56,583 bases of DNA from NCBI GenBank assembly GCA_001464375.1, contig LNEW01000110.1:1-56583 (forward strand), given 5' to 3'. Below the pieces are notes generated by a model. It did no database searches. It was not told where the DNA came from and saw nothing but the letters and a program-made list of their open reading frames with translations. Source of the DNA: Rhodospirillales bacterium Ga0074136 (GTDB lineage Bacteria > Pseudomonadota > Alphaproteobacteria > Acetobacterales > Acetobacteraceae). The translations under genes and the position numbers were made by a program. Positions 25,478 to 37,676 of this stretch are shown piece after piece. The number at the start of each line of letters is the position of its first letter. Within the stretch, counting starts at the first letter, position 1.

Positions 25478-26542
25478 ATGACGTCCATGACCCCGGCGGG
25501 CGATTTCCGCAGCAGCTACCGCGCAGACACCACCATTTTTCCGACCCGTGGGTCGCTGTTCGCGGTGATCGCCGGCGTGCTGCTGCTGTGCGCGGCGCCG
25601 CTGGTGTTCGGGCGCTACGAGCTCGGGCTTCTCATCACCATCGGCTTCAGTGCGATTGCAGCCCTTGGACTGAACATCCTGGTCGGGTTCACCGGCCAGA
25701 TCTCGATCGGCCATGCCGCGTTCTTCGGGTTCGGTGCCTTCGCCTCCGCCCTGTTGGTCGAATACCATGTACCCGTGCCGCTCGCGATCTGGGGTGCGGG
25801 GCTGATGACGGCCGTGGTCGGCCTGGTCTTCGGCGCGCCGGCGGCGCGGCTGAAGGGCCTGTACCTGGCGATTGCCACGCTCGCGGCGCAGTTCATCCTG
25901 GAGGATTTCTTCGCCCGGGCGCGCTGGTTCTCGGGCGGTGTGGCGGGGCGCGTGACCGAGCCCTACGAGCTGTTCGGACTGCGCCTCGATCGGGAGGAGA
26001 CGTATTTCTACGTCGTGCTCGCCCATGTCGTGGTGATGTTCCTCGCGGCGGCGAACCTGATGCGCAGCCGCGATGGCCGGGCCTTGATCGCGGTGCGCGA
26101 CCACTACCTCTCCGCGGAGATGATGGGGATCAACCTCGCCTACTACCGCACGTTGTCCTTCGGCATCGCGTCGTTCTTCGCCGGTGTGGCGGGGGCGCTG
26201 TACGCCCATTACCTGCTGTTCGTCAGCGTCGAGGCCTTCAACATCCTGTACTCGATCCAGTTCCTCGCGATGATCATCATCGGTGGGCTTGGTTCGGTGA
26301 TGGGCAGCATGATGGGCGCGGCCTTCATGGTACTGCTGCCCGAGGTCGTGCAGGCGGGGGCCGACCTGCTGTCGGGAAGTGCCATCGACCGCGCGCTGCG
26401 CCTCGGCGCTTCCATCTCCTTCCTGCGGGAGATGGCAATCGGTGCGGCGATCATCCTTTTCCTGATCTTCGAGCCCGATGGGCTCGCGCATCGCTGGAAA
26501 ATGATCAAGTCCTATTGGAAACTCTACCCGTTCTCGCATTGA
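25478..26542 (+). CDS. livM: Liv-type importer permease 2 (LivM-like)
   Basis: The 354-residue membrane protein starts with a soluble leader of about 25 residues and then has about nine helices. LivM-type segments are ALGLNILVGFTGQISIGHAAFFGFGAF and the ATPase-contact region SRDGRALIAVRDHYLSAEMMGINLAYYRTLSFG. It follows the LivH-like gene after seven bases and completes the membrane part of the transporter. Confidence 0.93.
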   Translation: MTSMTPAGDFRSSYRADTTIFPTRGSLFAVIAGVLLLCAAPLVFGRYELGLLITIGFSAIAALGLNILVGFTGQISIGHAAFFGFGAFASALLVEYHVPVPLAIWGAGLMTAVVGLVFGAPAARLKGLYLAIATLAAQFILEDFFARARWFSGGVAGRVTEPYELFGLRLDREETYFYVVLAHVVVMFLAAANLMRSRDGRALIAVRDHYLSAEMMGINLAYYRTLSFGIASFFAGVAGALYAHYLLFVSVEAFNILYSIQFLAMIIIGGLGSVMGSMMGAAFMVLLPEVVQAGADLLSGSAIDRALRLGASISFLREMAIGAAIILFLIFEPDGLAHRWKMIKSYWKLYPFSH

Positions 26543-26582
26543 GGTCGGCAAACGGCCCGCATCACCCCAGGAGGAGACTGAC

Positions 26583-27869
26583 ATGAGGCTTCCGCTTCCA
26601 CTGCTCGCCGGCGCGATGTTCGCCGCAGCACCCGCCTTCGCCCAGGCCCCGATCCCGGTCGGCCACCTGATGGACAATTCCGGCGCGACCTCCGATGTCG
26701 GCGTGCCCTATGGGCAGGGCGTCGCCGATGCGCTCGCCTGGGTGAACCAGACGCGCAACGGCGTGGCCGGGCGGCGCCTGGCCGTCTCCGGCTTCGACTA
26801 CGGCTACCAGGCGCCCCGTGCGGTCAGCCAGTACCAGTCCTGGTCGCAGCGCGAGCGCGTCGTCGCCATTCAGGGCTGGGGGACCGCGGATACCGAGGCG
26901 CTGGTGCGCTTCGTCACGCGCGACCGCATTCCCTACATCTCGGGATCCTATTCCGCGGCGCTGACGGACGCAGGCGGAACATCCCGCCGGCAGGGCGTGG
27001 AACCCGCGCCGTTCAACTTCTTCTTCGGTCCGTCCTACTCGGATGCGCTGCGCGGCATGCTGCAGTGGGCGGCGGAGGACTGGCGTGCCCGCGGCCAGCA
27101 GGGCCGGCCGCGCTACGTCCACATGGGCGCCAACCATCCCTATCCTAACAGCCCCAAGGAGGCCGGCGAAGCGCTCGCGCGCGAGCTCGGCTTCGAGGTG
27201 CTGCCCGCCATCCAATTCGCACTGACCCCCGGCGACTACACCGCGCAGTGCCTGACGCTGAAGAACCAGGGCGCCAACTATGCCTATCTCGGCAATACGG
27301 CGGGGTCGAACATCTCCGTGCTGCGCGCCTGCCAGACGGTCGGCGTGCAGGTGCAGTTCCTCGGCAATGTCTGGGGCATGGACGAGAATGCCATGAAGGC
27401 TGCCGGCACGGCCGCCGATGGCGTGGTGTTTCCGGTACGCACGGGCGTGGTGTGGGGCGGCACGGCACCCGGCATGGACACGATCCGCGCGATCAGCCGC
27501 GTCTCCGACCAGGCCGGCACCGCGTATCGGCCCGTCCACTACCTGGCCGGCGCCTGCGCGGCGATGCTCATGGTCGAGGCGATGGAGACCGCGGCCGCCA
27601 ATGGCGGGCAGGTGACGGGCGAGCGCATCCGCGACGGCTTCTACGCACGTCGCGACTGGGTGCCCACCGGCTTCCAGGGCGTATGCACCCCGTCGACCTT
27701 CACCGCGCAGGACCATCGCGGCACGCTGCGTGTGGCGCTGTTCCGCGCCCGTGTCACGGGCAACACCGCGCAGGGCAGCGTGCAGGAACTGATGTCGGCC
27801 GGCACGATGGCCTTGCAGCCGGTTGCCAACATCGATCTGCCGCGGCGCGCCGACTGGCTCGGCTGGTGA
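26583..27869 (+). CDS. Liv-type importer, periplasmic substrate-binding protein
   Basis: The 428-residue secreted protein has a signal peptide (about 1-21, APAFAQ) and the type I periplasmic-binding fold of the Leu/Ile/Val family: a polar mature start with IPVGHLMDNSGATSDVG, the RAVSQYQSWSQRERVVAIQGWG segment, and LKNQGANYAYLGNTAGSNISVLRACQ in the second lobe. It is longer than E. coli LivK (about 370). A very strong AGGAGGAG site and a 40-base leader precede it, the only real gap in the operon, consistent with high translation of the binding protein. The ligand cannot be read from sequence; small aliphatic or aromatic acids are as likely as amino acids. Confidence 0.9.
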   Translation: MRLPLPLLAGAMFAAAPAFAQAPIPVGHLMDNSGATSDVGVPYGQGVADALAWVNQTRNGVAGRRLAVSGFDYGYQAPRAVSQYQSWSQRERVVAIQGWGTADTEALVRFVTRDRIPYISGSYSAALTDAGGTSRRQGVEPAPFNFFFGPSYSDALRGMLQWAAEDWRARGQQGRPRYVHMGANHPYPNSPKEAGEALARELGFEVLPAIQFALTPGDYTAQCLTLKNQGANYAYLGNTAGSNISVLRACQTVGVQVQFLGNVWGMDENAMKAAGTAADGVVFPVRTGVVWGGTAPGMDTIRAISRVSDQAGTAYRPVHYLAGACAAMLMVEAMETAAANGGQVTGERIRDGFYARRDWVPTGFQGVCTPSTFTAQDHRGTLRVALFRARVTGNTAQGSVQELMSAGTMALQPVANIDLPRRADWLGW

Positions 27870-28702
27870 TGAGCGAGGCCGCGCAGCAGACGGCGGCGCG
27901 GGCAGACACAGCCCCGCCGCTCCTCGAGGTGAAGAACATCGAGGTTGTCTACAGCGAGGTCATCCTCGTGCTGCGCGGCCTGTCGCTGGTGGTGCCGCAG
28001 GGCGCGATCGTCGCCCTGCTCGGCGCCAACGGGGCGGGCAAGTCGACCACGCTCAAGGCCATCTCCGGGCTGCTCAAGACGGAAGAAGGTCATGTGACGC
28101 GCGGCGACATCCTGTTCGGCGGCGAGCGCCTGAACGGCATCGACCCCGACCGCATCGTCCGGCGCGGCATCTTCCAGGTCATGGAGGGGCGGCGGATCAT
28201 CGCCGACATGACGTGCCTCGAGAACCTCAGGCTCGGCGCGTTCACCCGCACCGATGGCGAGGTGCGGCGCGACATCGACATGGTCTACGAGTATTTCCCG
28301 CGCCTGCGGGAGCGGACGGGGCTCGCCGGCTATCTCTCGGGTGGCGAACAGCAGATGTTGGCGATCGGACGCGCCCTGATGGCGCGACCGAAGCTGATCC
28401 TGATGGACGAACCATCGATGGGCCTGTCGCCGATGTTGGTGAAGGAGGTCTTCGGCATCATCCGGCGCCTGAACCGCGACCTCGGCATCACGATCCTGCT
28501 GGTGGAGCAGAACGCACGCATGGCGCTGTCGGTCGCGTCCTATGGCTATGTCATGGAACAAGGGAAGGTCGTGCTGGATGGGACCGCGGCGTCGCTCGCG
28601 GAAAATGAGGACGTCAAGGAATTCTACCTCGGCGGCCACGGCGCCGACCGGAAGTCCTTTCGCAACCTGAAGTCCTACAAGCGCCGGAAGCGATGGCTGT
28701 GA
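27869..28702 (+). CDS. livF: Liv-type ABC importer, ATP-binding subunit 2 (LivF-like)
   Basis: The 277-residue ATPase has Walker A GANGAGKSTT, the LivF-typical GIFQVMEGRRIIADMT, the signature LSGGEQQMLAIGRAL, Walker B LILMDEPSMGLSP and the switch in VEQN. It carries a longer than usual basic tail ([16 protein letters not shown]) that may dock on the membrane parts. The ATG shares one base with the stop of the binding-protein gene, and its end overlaps the next ligase by ten bases. Confidence 0.93.
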   Translation: MSEAAQQTAARADTAPPLLEVKNIEVVYSEVILVLRGLSLVVPQGAIVALLGANGAGKSTTLKAISGLLKTEEGHVTRGDILFGGERLNGIDPDRIVRRGIFQVMEGRRIIADMTCLENLRLGAFTRTDGEVRRDIDMVYEYFPRLRERTGLAGYLSGGEQQMLAIGRALMARPKLILMDEPSMGLSPMLVKEVFGIIRRLNRDLGITILLVEQNARMALSVASYGYVMEQGKVVLDGTAASLAENEDVKEFYLGGHGADRKSFRNLKSYKRRKRWL

Positions 28703-30360
28703 GCGCAGCAGCCGTCCTGCCGCCTTCGGAGTCCTACGAGGACCTGGTGGCCCGCTTCCGGTGGAACGTGCCCGCGGTCTTCAACATCGCGGCGGCGTGT
28801 TGCGACCGCTGGGCGGATGGCAGCGGACGCATCGCGCTGATCCACGAGACCGCCGGCGGCACGGTGGAACGCATCACCTTCGACGCGCTGCGCGGTGCGG
28901 CGGCGCGGGTTGGCAATGTGCTCAAGGCGCAGGGGATCGCGCGTGGTGACCGCGTGGCGGTGCTGCTGCCCCAGGGGCCGGAGGCTGCCGTCGCGCATTT
29001 CGCCATCTACCGGATCGGCGCCATCGCGGTGCCACTGTTTCAGCTTTTCGGGCCTGATGCGCTCGAATTCCGGCTGCGTGACAGCGGCGCGGCGGCCATC
29101 GTCACGGATGATGTCGGCCTTGCTGCGCTCGGCGCGATCCGTGAGCGGCTGCCCGCCCTGCGCACCATCCTGGGCGTGGACGGCGTACGGCCTGGCGTGC
29201 TGTCGCTTTGGGAGCAGGCGGAGCGTGCGAGCGATGCCTGCCCCGTGGTCGAGACCGCGGCCGAGGATCCGGCGCTGATCATCTACACCTCGGGCACCAC
29301 CGGAGCGCCGAAGGGCGCGCTGCACGCACATCGGACCTTGATCGGCCACCTGCCGGGTGTCGAGATGCCGCAGGAGATGTTCCCGCAGCCGGGCGACCTG
29401 TTCTGGACGCCGGCGGATTGGGCGTGGATCGGCGGGCTGCTCGACGCGCTGCTGCCGTCATTGTTCCATGGCGTGCCTGTGCTTGCGCACCGCATGGCGA
29501 AGTTCGATCCCGAACGCGCCTTCGGCCTCATGGCGCGTCATGGCGTGCGCAATACCTTCATGCCGCCGACCGCGCTGCGCATGATGCGCCAGGTGCGGGA
29601 CCCGACGCGCTTCGGGCACCGCTTGCGCAGTATCGGCAGCGGCGGCGAGACGCTTGGTGCCGAAACACTGGAATGGGGTCGCGAGGCCTTCGGCGTGACC
29701 ATCAACGAATTCTACGGCCAGACCGAATGCAACCTGGTCGTTGCAAACTGCTCCGGGCTGATGCCCGTGAAGCCGGGGCTGATGGGGCGCCCCGTGCCGG
29801 GCCACCACGTGGCGGTGATCGATGCCGGGGGCATGCCCCGCCCACCGGGTGAGGAGGGGCGGATCGCCATACGGCGCCCGGACCCCGCAATGTTCCTGGG
29901 CTATTGGAACAATCCGGATGCGACCGCGGCGAAGTTCCAGGGCGACTGGCTGCTGACCGGCGACACCGGCGCGATCGACGACGATGGCTATATCCGCTTT
30001 CTCGGCCGCGACGACGATGTCATCACCTCCTCCGGCTACCGGATCGGGCCCGGCGAGGTGGAGGACTGCCTTTTGCGGCATCCTGCCGTGGCCCTCGCTG
30101 CCGTCGTCGGATTGCCCGATGCGCTGCGCACCGAGGAGGTGACGGCGGTGATCGTGCCGCGCGAGGGCGTCGTGGCGGATGATGCACTTGCCGCCCGGAT
30201 ACGCGCCTTCGTGCGCGAGCGCCTCGCCGCGCATCTCTATCCGCGGCGGGTCCTGTTCGTGGAGACGCTGCCCATGACGGCCACCGGGAAGGTGATGCGC
30301 GGCGCGCTGCGCCGCGACATCGCCGCATCCCTTGTGGCGAAACCGGAAGACAGGCCATGA
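28693..30360 (+). CDS. AMP-forming acyl-CoA synthetase, short/medium-chain type
   Basis: The 555-residue enzyme activates a carboxylate to acyl-CoA. The AMP loop is a canonical [13 protein letters not shown], followed by the N-terminal-domain motif [43 protein letters not shown], and the catalytic Lys in MTATGKVMR near the C-terminus. Size and motifs resemble acetyl/propionyl- and medium-chain synthetases rather than FadD. It is the second ligase of the operon and is directly followed, with a four-base overlap, by an isovaleryl-CoA-dehydrogenase gene, so isovalerate or another branched short acid is a reasonable substrate guess. Confidence 0.92.
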   Translation: MAVSAAAVLPPSESYEDLVARFRWNVPAVFNIAAACCDRWADGSGRIALIHETAGGTVERITFDALRGAAARVGNVLKAQGIARGDRVAVLLPQGPEAAVAHFAIYRIGAIAVPLFQLFGPDALEFRLRDSGAAAIVTDDVGLAALGAIRERLPALRTILGVDGVRPGVLSLWEQAERASDACPVVETAAEDPALIIYTSGTTGAPKGALHAHRTLIGHLPGVEMPQEMFPQPGDLFWTPADWAWIGGLLDALLPSLFHGVPVLAHRMAKFDPERAFGLMARHGVRNTFMPPTALRMMRQVRDPTRFGHRLRSIGSGGETLGAETLEWGREAFGVTINEFYGQTECNLVVANCSGLMPVKPGLMGRPVPGHHVAVIDAGGMPRPPGEEGRIAIRRPDPAMFLGYWNNPDATAAKFQGDWLLTGDTGAIDDDGYIRFLGRDDDVITSSGYRIGPGEVEDCLLRHPAVALAAVVGLPDALRTEEVTAVIVPREGVVADDALAARIRAFVRERLAAHLYPRRVLFVETLPMTATGKVMRGALRRDIAASLVAKPEDRP

Positions 30361-31529
30361 GCGCGAACCAGATCCCCATGCTCGACTTCGGCCTTGGCGA
30401 CGAGATCGACATGCTGCGCGACAGCGTGCGGTCCTTCGCCGATGCGCGCATCGCGCCGATCGCCGCCGAGATCGATCGCACCGACGAGTTCCCGCGCCAT
30501 CTATGGCCCGAGATGGGCGCGCTCGGCCTGCATGGCATTACGGTCGAGGAGGAGCATGGCGGCGCGGGCATGGGCTACGTCGCGCATTGCGTGGCGATGG
30601 AGGAGGTGAGCCGCGCCTCCGCGTCGGTCGGGCTGTCCTATGGCGCGCATTCGAATCTCTGCGTGAACCAGATCCGCCGCAACGGCACCGCGGAACAGAA
30701 GCGCCGCTACCTGCCCAAGCTCATCACCGGCGAGCACCTGGGCGCGTTGGCCATGAGCGAGCCGGGCGCTGGCAGCGACGTGGTGTCCATGCGCCTGCGC
30801 GCCGACAAGCGCGGCGACCGCTACGTGCTGAACGGCACCAAGATGTGGATCACCAACGCGCATTACGCCGAGACGATGGTGGTGTATGCCAAGACCGACC
30901 CGGATGCCGGCCCGAAGGGCATCACCGCCTTCATCGTCGAGCGCGATTTCAAGGGATTCCGTCCCGCACAGAAGCTGGACAAGCTCGGCATGCGCGGATC
31001 CCCCACCAGTGAGCTGGTCTTCGAGGATTGCGAAGTCCCGGAGGAGAACGTGCTCGGCCAGGTCGGCGGCGGCGTGCGCGTCCTGATGTCGGGCCTCGAC
31101 TACGAACGCGCCGTATTGGCAGCCGGGCCGCTCGGCATCATGCAGGCTTGCCTGGATCTGGTCGTGCCGTACGTGCATGAACGCAAGCAGTTCGGCCAGG
31201 CGATCGGCGAGTTCCAGCTGATCCAGGCCAAGCTCGCGGACATGTACACGCAGCTCAGCGCGTGCCGCGCCTATGTCTATGCCGTGGCGCGCGCCTGCGA
31301 CCAGGGGCGGACCTCGCGCAAGGATGCCGCAGGCGCCATTCTGTTCGCGGCGGAAGCCGCCACTAAGGCGTCACTGGACGCGATCCAGATACTCGGCGGC
31401 AATGGCTACATCAACGACAACGCGACCGGGCGGCTGCTGCGCGATGCGAAGCTCTACGAGATCGGCGCCGGCACCAGCGAGATCCGCCGCATGCTGATCG
31501 GCCGCGAATTGTTCAAGGAGACGGCGTGA
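30357..31529 (+). CDS. liuA: Isovaleryl-CoA dehydrogenase
   Basis: The 390-residue FAD enzyme converts isovaleryl-CoA to 3-methylcrotonoyl-CoA. It carries the segments that distinguish isovaleryl-CoA dehydrogenase from other acyl-CoA dehydrogenases: [53 protein letters not shown], and Glu250 in [10 protein letters not shown], which is where this family places its catalytic base. The end [21 protein letters not shown] with [11 protein letters not shown] is also typical. It lies between the synthetase and the carboxylase beta-subunit genes with four-base overlaps on both sides. Liu-type annotation is therefore well supported, although the leucine operon is incomplete here. Confidence 0.95.
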   Translation: MSANQIPMLDFGLGDEIDMLRDSVRSFADARIAPIAAEIDRTDEFPRHLWPEMGALGLHGITVEEEHGGAGMGYVAHCVAMEEVSRASASVGLSYGAHSNLCVNQIRRNGTAEQKRRYLPKLITGEHLGALAMSEPGAGSDVVSMRLRADKRGDRYVLNGTKMWITNAHYAETMVVYAKTDPDAGPKGITAFIVERDFKGFRPAQKLDKLGMRGSPTSELVFEDCEVPEENVLGQVGGGVRVLMSGLDYERAVLAAGPLGIMQACLDLVVPYVHERKQFGQAIGEFQLIQAKLADMYTQLSACRAYVYAVARACDQGRTSRKDAAGAILFAAEAATKASLDAIQILGGNGYINDNATGRLLRDAKLYEIGAGTSEIRRMLIGRELFKETA

Positions 31530-33135
31530 GCCACATCCTCGCTTCCGCAGTCGACACCCGCGGGGAAGCCTTCCGCGCGAATGCGGCGACGATGCGCGGT
31601 TTGCTGGATGCACTCGGCGGTCGCATTGCCGATGCCGCCGCCGGCGGGCCGCTCGCGGCGCGCGAGAAGCACCTCGCCCGCGGCAAGCTGCTGCCGCGCG
31701 AACGGGTCGAACGGCTGCTCGATCCTGGCGCGCCTTTCCTGGAATTATCGCCGCTGGCCGCATACGGGATGTATGGCGGCGAAGTGCCGGGGGCGGGGAT
31801 GGTCACCGGCATCGGCCGCGTCGCCGGGCGCGAATGCGTCATCGTCGCCAACGATGCGACGGTGAAGGGCGGTACCTACTACCCGATCACCGTCAAGAAG
31901 CACCTGCGCGCGCAGGAAGTGGCCCAGCAGAACCGATTGCCCTGCATCTACCTGGTCGATTCCGGCGGCGCGAACCTGCCGAACCAGGACGAGATCTTCC
32001 CCGACCGCGACCATTTCGGCCGCATATTCTATAATCAGGCGCGCATGTCGGCGGCGGGCATTCCGCAGATCGCCTCGGTGATGGGGTCGTGCACCGCCGG
32101 CGGCGCCTATGTGCCCGCGATGTGCGACGAGGCGGTGATTGTGCGCGACCAGGGCACTATCTTCCTGGCCGGCCCGCCGCTGGTGAAGGCCGCGACCGGT
32201 GAGATCGTCTCGGCCGAGGACCTCGGCGGGGCGGATGTCCACACGCGCCTGTCGGGCGTGGCGGACCACTACGCGGCGGACGACATGCACGCGCTCGGCA
32301 TCGTACGGCGCATCGTTGGCAACCTTGGGCGAGGCACGCGCGCCGCACTCGATGTGCGGGCCCCGGTACCGCCCCGCTACGATCCGGCGGAACTGCACGG
32401 CATCATCCCGCCCGACCTGCGCACGCCGGTGGATGCGCGCGAGATCATCGCGCGCATCGTCGACGGCTCGGAGCTCGATGAGTTCAAGCACCGCTACGGC
32501 ACGACGCTGGTCTGCGGCTTCGCGCGCATCTGGGGCATGCCGGTCGGCATCCTTGCCAACAACGGCATACTCTTTTCGGAATCCGCCCAGAAGGGCGCGC
32601 ATTTCGTCGAGCTCTGCTGCCAGCGCGGCATCCCGCTGCTGTTCCTGCAGAACATCGCGGGCTTCATGGTCGGGCGAAAATACGAGGCCGGCGGCATCGC
32701 CAAGGATGGCGCCAAACTGGTCACCGCGGTCGCCTGCGCCAATGTGCCGAAGTTCACCGTCATCACCGGCGGGTCCTTCGGCGCCGGCAACTACGGCATG
32801 TGCGGCCGCGCCTATTCGCCACGCTTCCTGTTCACCTGGCCGAATTCCCGCATTTCCGTGATGGGCGGGGAACAGGCGGCAAGCGTGCTGGCCACGCTGC
32901 GGCGCGACAACATCGAGGCGCGTGGCGAGGCCTGGAGCGCCGAGGCGGAGGACGCGTTCAGGACCCCCATCCGCGACAAGTACGAACGCGAGGGCGACCC
33001 CGCCTATGCCACCGCCCGGCTGTGGGATGACGGAATCATCGACCCCGCGGATACGCGCGATGTGCTCGGCCTCGCCATGGCCGCATCGCTGAACGCGCCG
33101 ATCGAGGAGACACGCTTCGGCGTGTTCCGCATGTG

Positions 33136-33136
<1 letters not shown>
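31526..33136 (+). CDS. liuB: Methylcrotonoyl-CoA carboxylase, carboxyltransferase (beta) subunit
   Basis: The 536-residue subunit transfers CO2 from carboxybiotin to 3-methylcrotonoyl-CoA, giving 3-methylglutaconyl-CoA. Both crotonase-like carboxyltransferase halves are present. Family landmarks are [80 protein letters not shown], and [16 protein letters not shown]. The GGTYYP and NLPNQDEVFP-type stretches separate this subunit from propionyl- and acetyl-CoA carboxylases. It overlaps liuA by four bases and the biotin subunit by one. Confidence 0.95.
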
Positions 33137-35121
<1,985 letters not shown>

Positions 35122-35555
35122 TCGGGTGGCGCAGCAGCAGGCCGGTGCGGCGCAGCGCGCAACCCAGGTGGATGGCCGGCGGCATGGCGGCATAGGCGGC
35201 GTGCAGTGGCAACAGGCGGAGCAGGGCGGCCAGCGCCTCGCTGCGCGCGCCGCGCTGCGCCAAGGCGCAGGCAAGCAGCAAGGCGGCTTCCGCGGGCGCG
35301 ACCTTCGGGCACAGCGTGCAGGCCGCCGCGATCGGCGCGGCGCGCAGCAGCGCATCGAACGGCGGCGCGGCCGCGGCGGCATCCTCGGTCGCGAGGATCA
35401 TCGTCGTGGCGGACAGCGGCGCCTGCCCGGCGCGGGCCGCCCCATGCCAGGCGCGCAGCGTGTCGAGCAGCAGGCGCTCGGCCGGCGGCAGGTCGTCAGT
35501 CGGCGTGCCGGCCCAGGGCCAGTCGGGCAGTCCATGCGTCGCCATGGGGGACTCC

Positions 35556-35584
35556 TTGCGCTGCGGCGCCCAGGCGTAGCGCAA
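35556..35584 (-). promoter_or_regulatory. Leader hairpin abutting the ribosome binding site
   Basis: On the minus strand TTGCGCT (35584-35578) pairs perfectly with AGCGCAA (35562-35556), enclosing a 15-base GC-rich loop. The last two A residues of the hairpin are the first two bases of the AAGGAG ribosome binding site of the small gene, so the structure would compete with ribosome loading. Two further pairs can form inside after one mismatch. Confidence 0.4.
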
Positions 35585-35585
35585 G

Positions 35586-35600
35586 TGAGAATGATTCGCA
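35586..35600 (-). promoter_or_regulatory. Fur-box-like operator
   Basis: TGAGAAT-G-ATTCGCA (35586-35600) is a 7-1-7 inverted repeat with six of seven positions matched, very close to the classic Fur core TGAGAAT-N-ATTCTCA. It lies 41-55 bases before the ATG at 35545, the distance expected for an operator over the promoter, and a weak -35-like TTGCGA overlaps it. By analogy with Fur, the gene should be repressed when iron is plentiful. The prediction rests on the motif alone. Confidence 0.6.
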
Positions 35601-35916
35601 ATAACTGGGTACCTCCAGAAACCCCTCGTCCTGATGCCGTTTGGCTGATTCACCGGCGTGCATTGGCGCGAGGGAAGGCGATTGTTGGCAGCCTGGGTTC
35701 TTCGACGTGGAGGAACGGCTGCGGGTGTTGTCGGCCAAAGGCCGGCCATCGCCCGCCACGCCAGCGGATTGTCCGGATTGCGCCCCTGACATCCGGTAAC
35801 GCGTTCAAATTGTACGCAACGGGCGCAGTTTTCCCTTGCTTCATTGCGTCAACATGCGGACCTACCGCATCGGCTGAGCCCAGTCCGGCACCCGGGCGCT
35901 CATACGGCATCAACCC
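35601..35916. other. Intergenic stretch before the chemoreceptor-like gene
   Basis: About 316 bases without a supported gene separate the Fur-box promoter from the chemoreceptor-like gene. The composition is lower in GC than its surroundings, as expected for divergent promoters. A loose inverted pair ACGCAA / TTGCGT occurs near 35814 and 35854. No convincing -35/-10 pair was found for the plus-strand gene. Confidence 0.5.
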
Positions 35917-37596
35917 ATGGCCGGCAGGAACTACGATCGGGGTCGCTATTCCATGGATGGTTCGCTCGAAGCCATAGAGGCCGTGCGCTCGGCACGAGAG
36001 GCGGCGGGTCGCTCCCATCGTTGGCGGCTGGGCGAATGGCTCGGCCGCATCAATACGCGCGCGGCCATGATCAGCATCCTCTTTCTCGTCGTCGTAGGCC
36101 TCTTCGCCAGCAACGCGCTGACGACGCTTTCCCGGCACTCCCTGATCATCGAGGAACTGGGCGTGCGCAGCCGCCTGGCGGATGAGGCGACCGCGACGTT
36201 CGCGTCCAGTGTCGAGTCCTACGGCACGACGCTTGCGGGCGTGGTGGCAGGCAGCGTTCAGCCGAACGCGATCGCATCCCGCATGGTCACGGAGGCGGCG
36301 CAACTTTCGGCCGCGTTCCTGACTGTCGAGCATCTGCTCGCCAACGATATCGATCCCGCAGCGATGGCCGCGGCTCGAGAGGCGCTTGCGCGCCTGCCGG
36401 GACTCGCCGACCGCGTGCAGCAGACCTTCACCGCCAGGCGCCGCACCGACGTAGCGGCGTTGCACGACGAATGGCGCGATGCCCAGAGCGGCTTCGATCG
36501 GCTGGTGGGCGCGGCCAGGGAACGCTCTCGTGCCCGAGCCGAAGCCGGTGTCGCAGCCGCACGCCGTATCGCGAACGACGCACGCATCGTGACGCTCGCC
36601 GGCGTCGCCCTGGGCATCGCAGCGACGATTCTCGTCTGGATCATCGTCGTTGCCATGATCACGCGCCCGGTCGGGATCCTGGCTCAGTCGATGGTGCGGG
36701 TCGCGCGCGGCGACGTGGCCGCACCGGTCCCGCTCAGCGACCGGGAGGACCAGCTGGGCGTGATGGCGCGCGCGGTGCTCGTCTTCCGCGAAAACCTCAA
36801 TGTCACGCGCAGCCTCGCCGACAAGGCGCTCGAAGGCGCCAGGCAGACATTCGCCTCGTCCAGCCAGGCCTCGGAAGCCATGGATGGCATTGCCAGGAGC
36901 GCCGCGACACAACTCGACCATCTGCGCCATCACGCTGCTTCGCTCCACGAGGCAGCCGAAGCGATCCGCCAGCTTGCGGAGAGCACGCAGCAGGCCCGTG
37001 ATCGCGCCGGTGATGCGAAGCTTCTGCTCGACGACAGCCTGCGCAAGATCCGCGGCCTCAAGCAGGCTCTGGGCGGTGGAGATGACGACCCAGAACGTGT
37101 CGCACGGGTCACCACCGCAATCGTGCGTATGGCGACGCAGACCCAAATGCTTGCCGCCAACGCCGCCCAGGAAGCCTCGCGGGTGGGTGGTGACGGCACG
37201 GGGATGGCCATGATCGCCGAGGAGGCACGCCAACTCGCAACCCGCAGCGAAACCCTCGCGATCGCGATCGCCGAGGCGGTCGACAATGCTGGACGCAAGG
37301 GGCGCGAAGCAGGACACGTGGCCGAAGCAATCGCCACCTCAGCCAACCGGCTGGAAGGCCTGGTCGCAGACACGGCGCGCCTGGCCACCAGAATCGCCGC
37401 GTCGATGGCGCAGCAACACGAGACGTTCCGTACCCTTGCCGAACGGGTCGAGGTCCTCATGCAGACCGGGCAGTCGAACGCGACGTCAGCCGCACAGCTG
37501 ACGGCTGATATGGTCGAGCTCTCGCGCCATGCGGCTGATACGCGCCAGGAGGTCGAATCCGTCGCCGCGGGATCGCGCCTTGGCCGTAACGCGTAA
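35917..37596 (+). CDS. Divergent methyl-accepting-chemotaxis-like membrane protein
   Basis: The 559-residue protein has a cytoplasmic leader of about 50 residues, membrane helix 1 (about 51-68), a helical periplasmic domain (about 69-223), helix 2 (about 224-248), a HAMP domain (about 249-297) and a long helical region. The hairpin tip VRMATQTQMLAANAAQEASRVGGDG (written here in two parts: VRMATQTQMLAANA and AQEASRVGGDG) resembles but departs from the usual [21 protein letters not shown]. No CheA, CheW or CheR gene is near and no methylation pentapeptide is obvious. The start is uncertain: neither 35917 nor the ATG at 35953 has a good ribosome binding site. It may signal to a non-chemotaxis partner. 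Confidence 0.8.
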   Translation: MAGRNYDRGRYSMDGSLEAIEAVRSAREAAGRSHRWRLGEWLGRINTRAAMISILFLVVVGLFASNALTTLSRHSLIIEELGVRSRLADEATATFASSVESYGTTLAGVVAGSVQPNAIASRMVTEAAQLSAAFLTVEHLLANDIDPAAMAAAREALARLPGLADRVQQTFTARRRTDVAALHDEWRDAQSGFDRLVGAARERSRARAEAGVAAARRIANDARIVTLAGVALGIAATILVWIIVVAMITRPVGILAQSMVRVARGDVAAPVPLSDREDQLGVMARAVLVFRENLNVTRSLADKALEGARQTFASSSQASEAMDGIARSAATQLDHLRHHAASLHEAAEAIRQLAESTQQARDRAGDAKLLLDDSLRKIRGLKQALGGGDDDPERVARVTTAIVRMATQTQMLAANAAQEASRVGGDGTGMAMIAEEARQLATRSETLAIAIAEAVDNAGRKGREAGHVAEAIATSANRLEGLVADTARLATRIAASMAQQHETFRTLAERVEVLMQTGQSNATSAAQLTADMVELSRHAADTRQEVESVAAGSRLGRNA

Positions 37597-37676
37597 GCCG
37601 CCCGGCCCGGCAAGCCGCTCGCCGCACCCCCGCCGCGCAGACTTCACCACCACGACATTTCGCGCGACACTGTCGC

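Noticed and set aside
21845-28702. Calling the transporter a leucine/isoleucine/valine importer
   Set aside because: The subunits are of this family, but family members carry many other acids and amides, and the embedded ligases argue for a carboxylic acid.
35810-35860. Inverted pair ACGCAA/TTGCGT before the chemoreceptor-like gene
   Set aside because: Six bases with a loop of over 30 are likely by chance and sit in no clear relation to a promoter.
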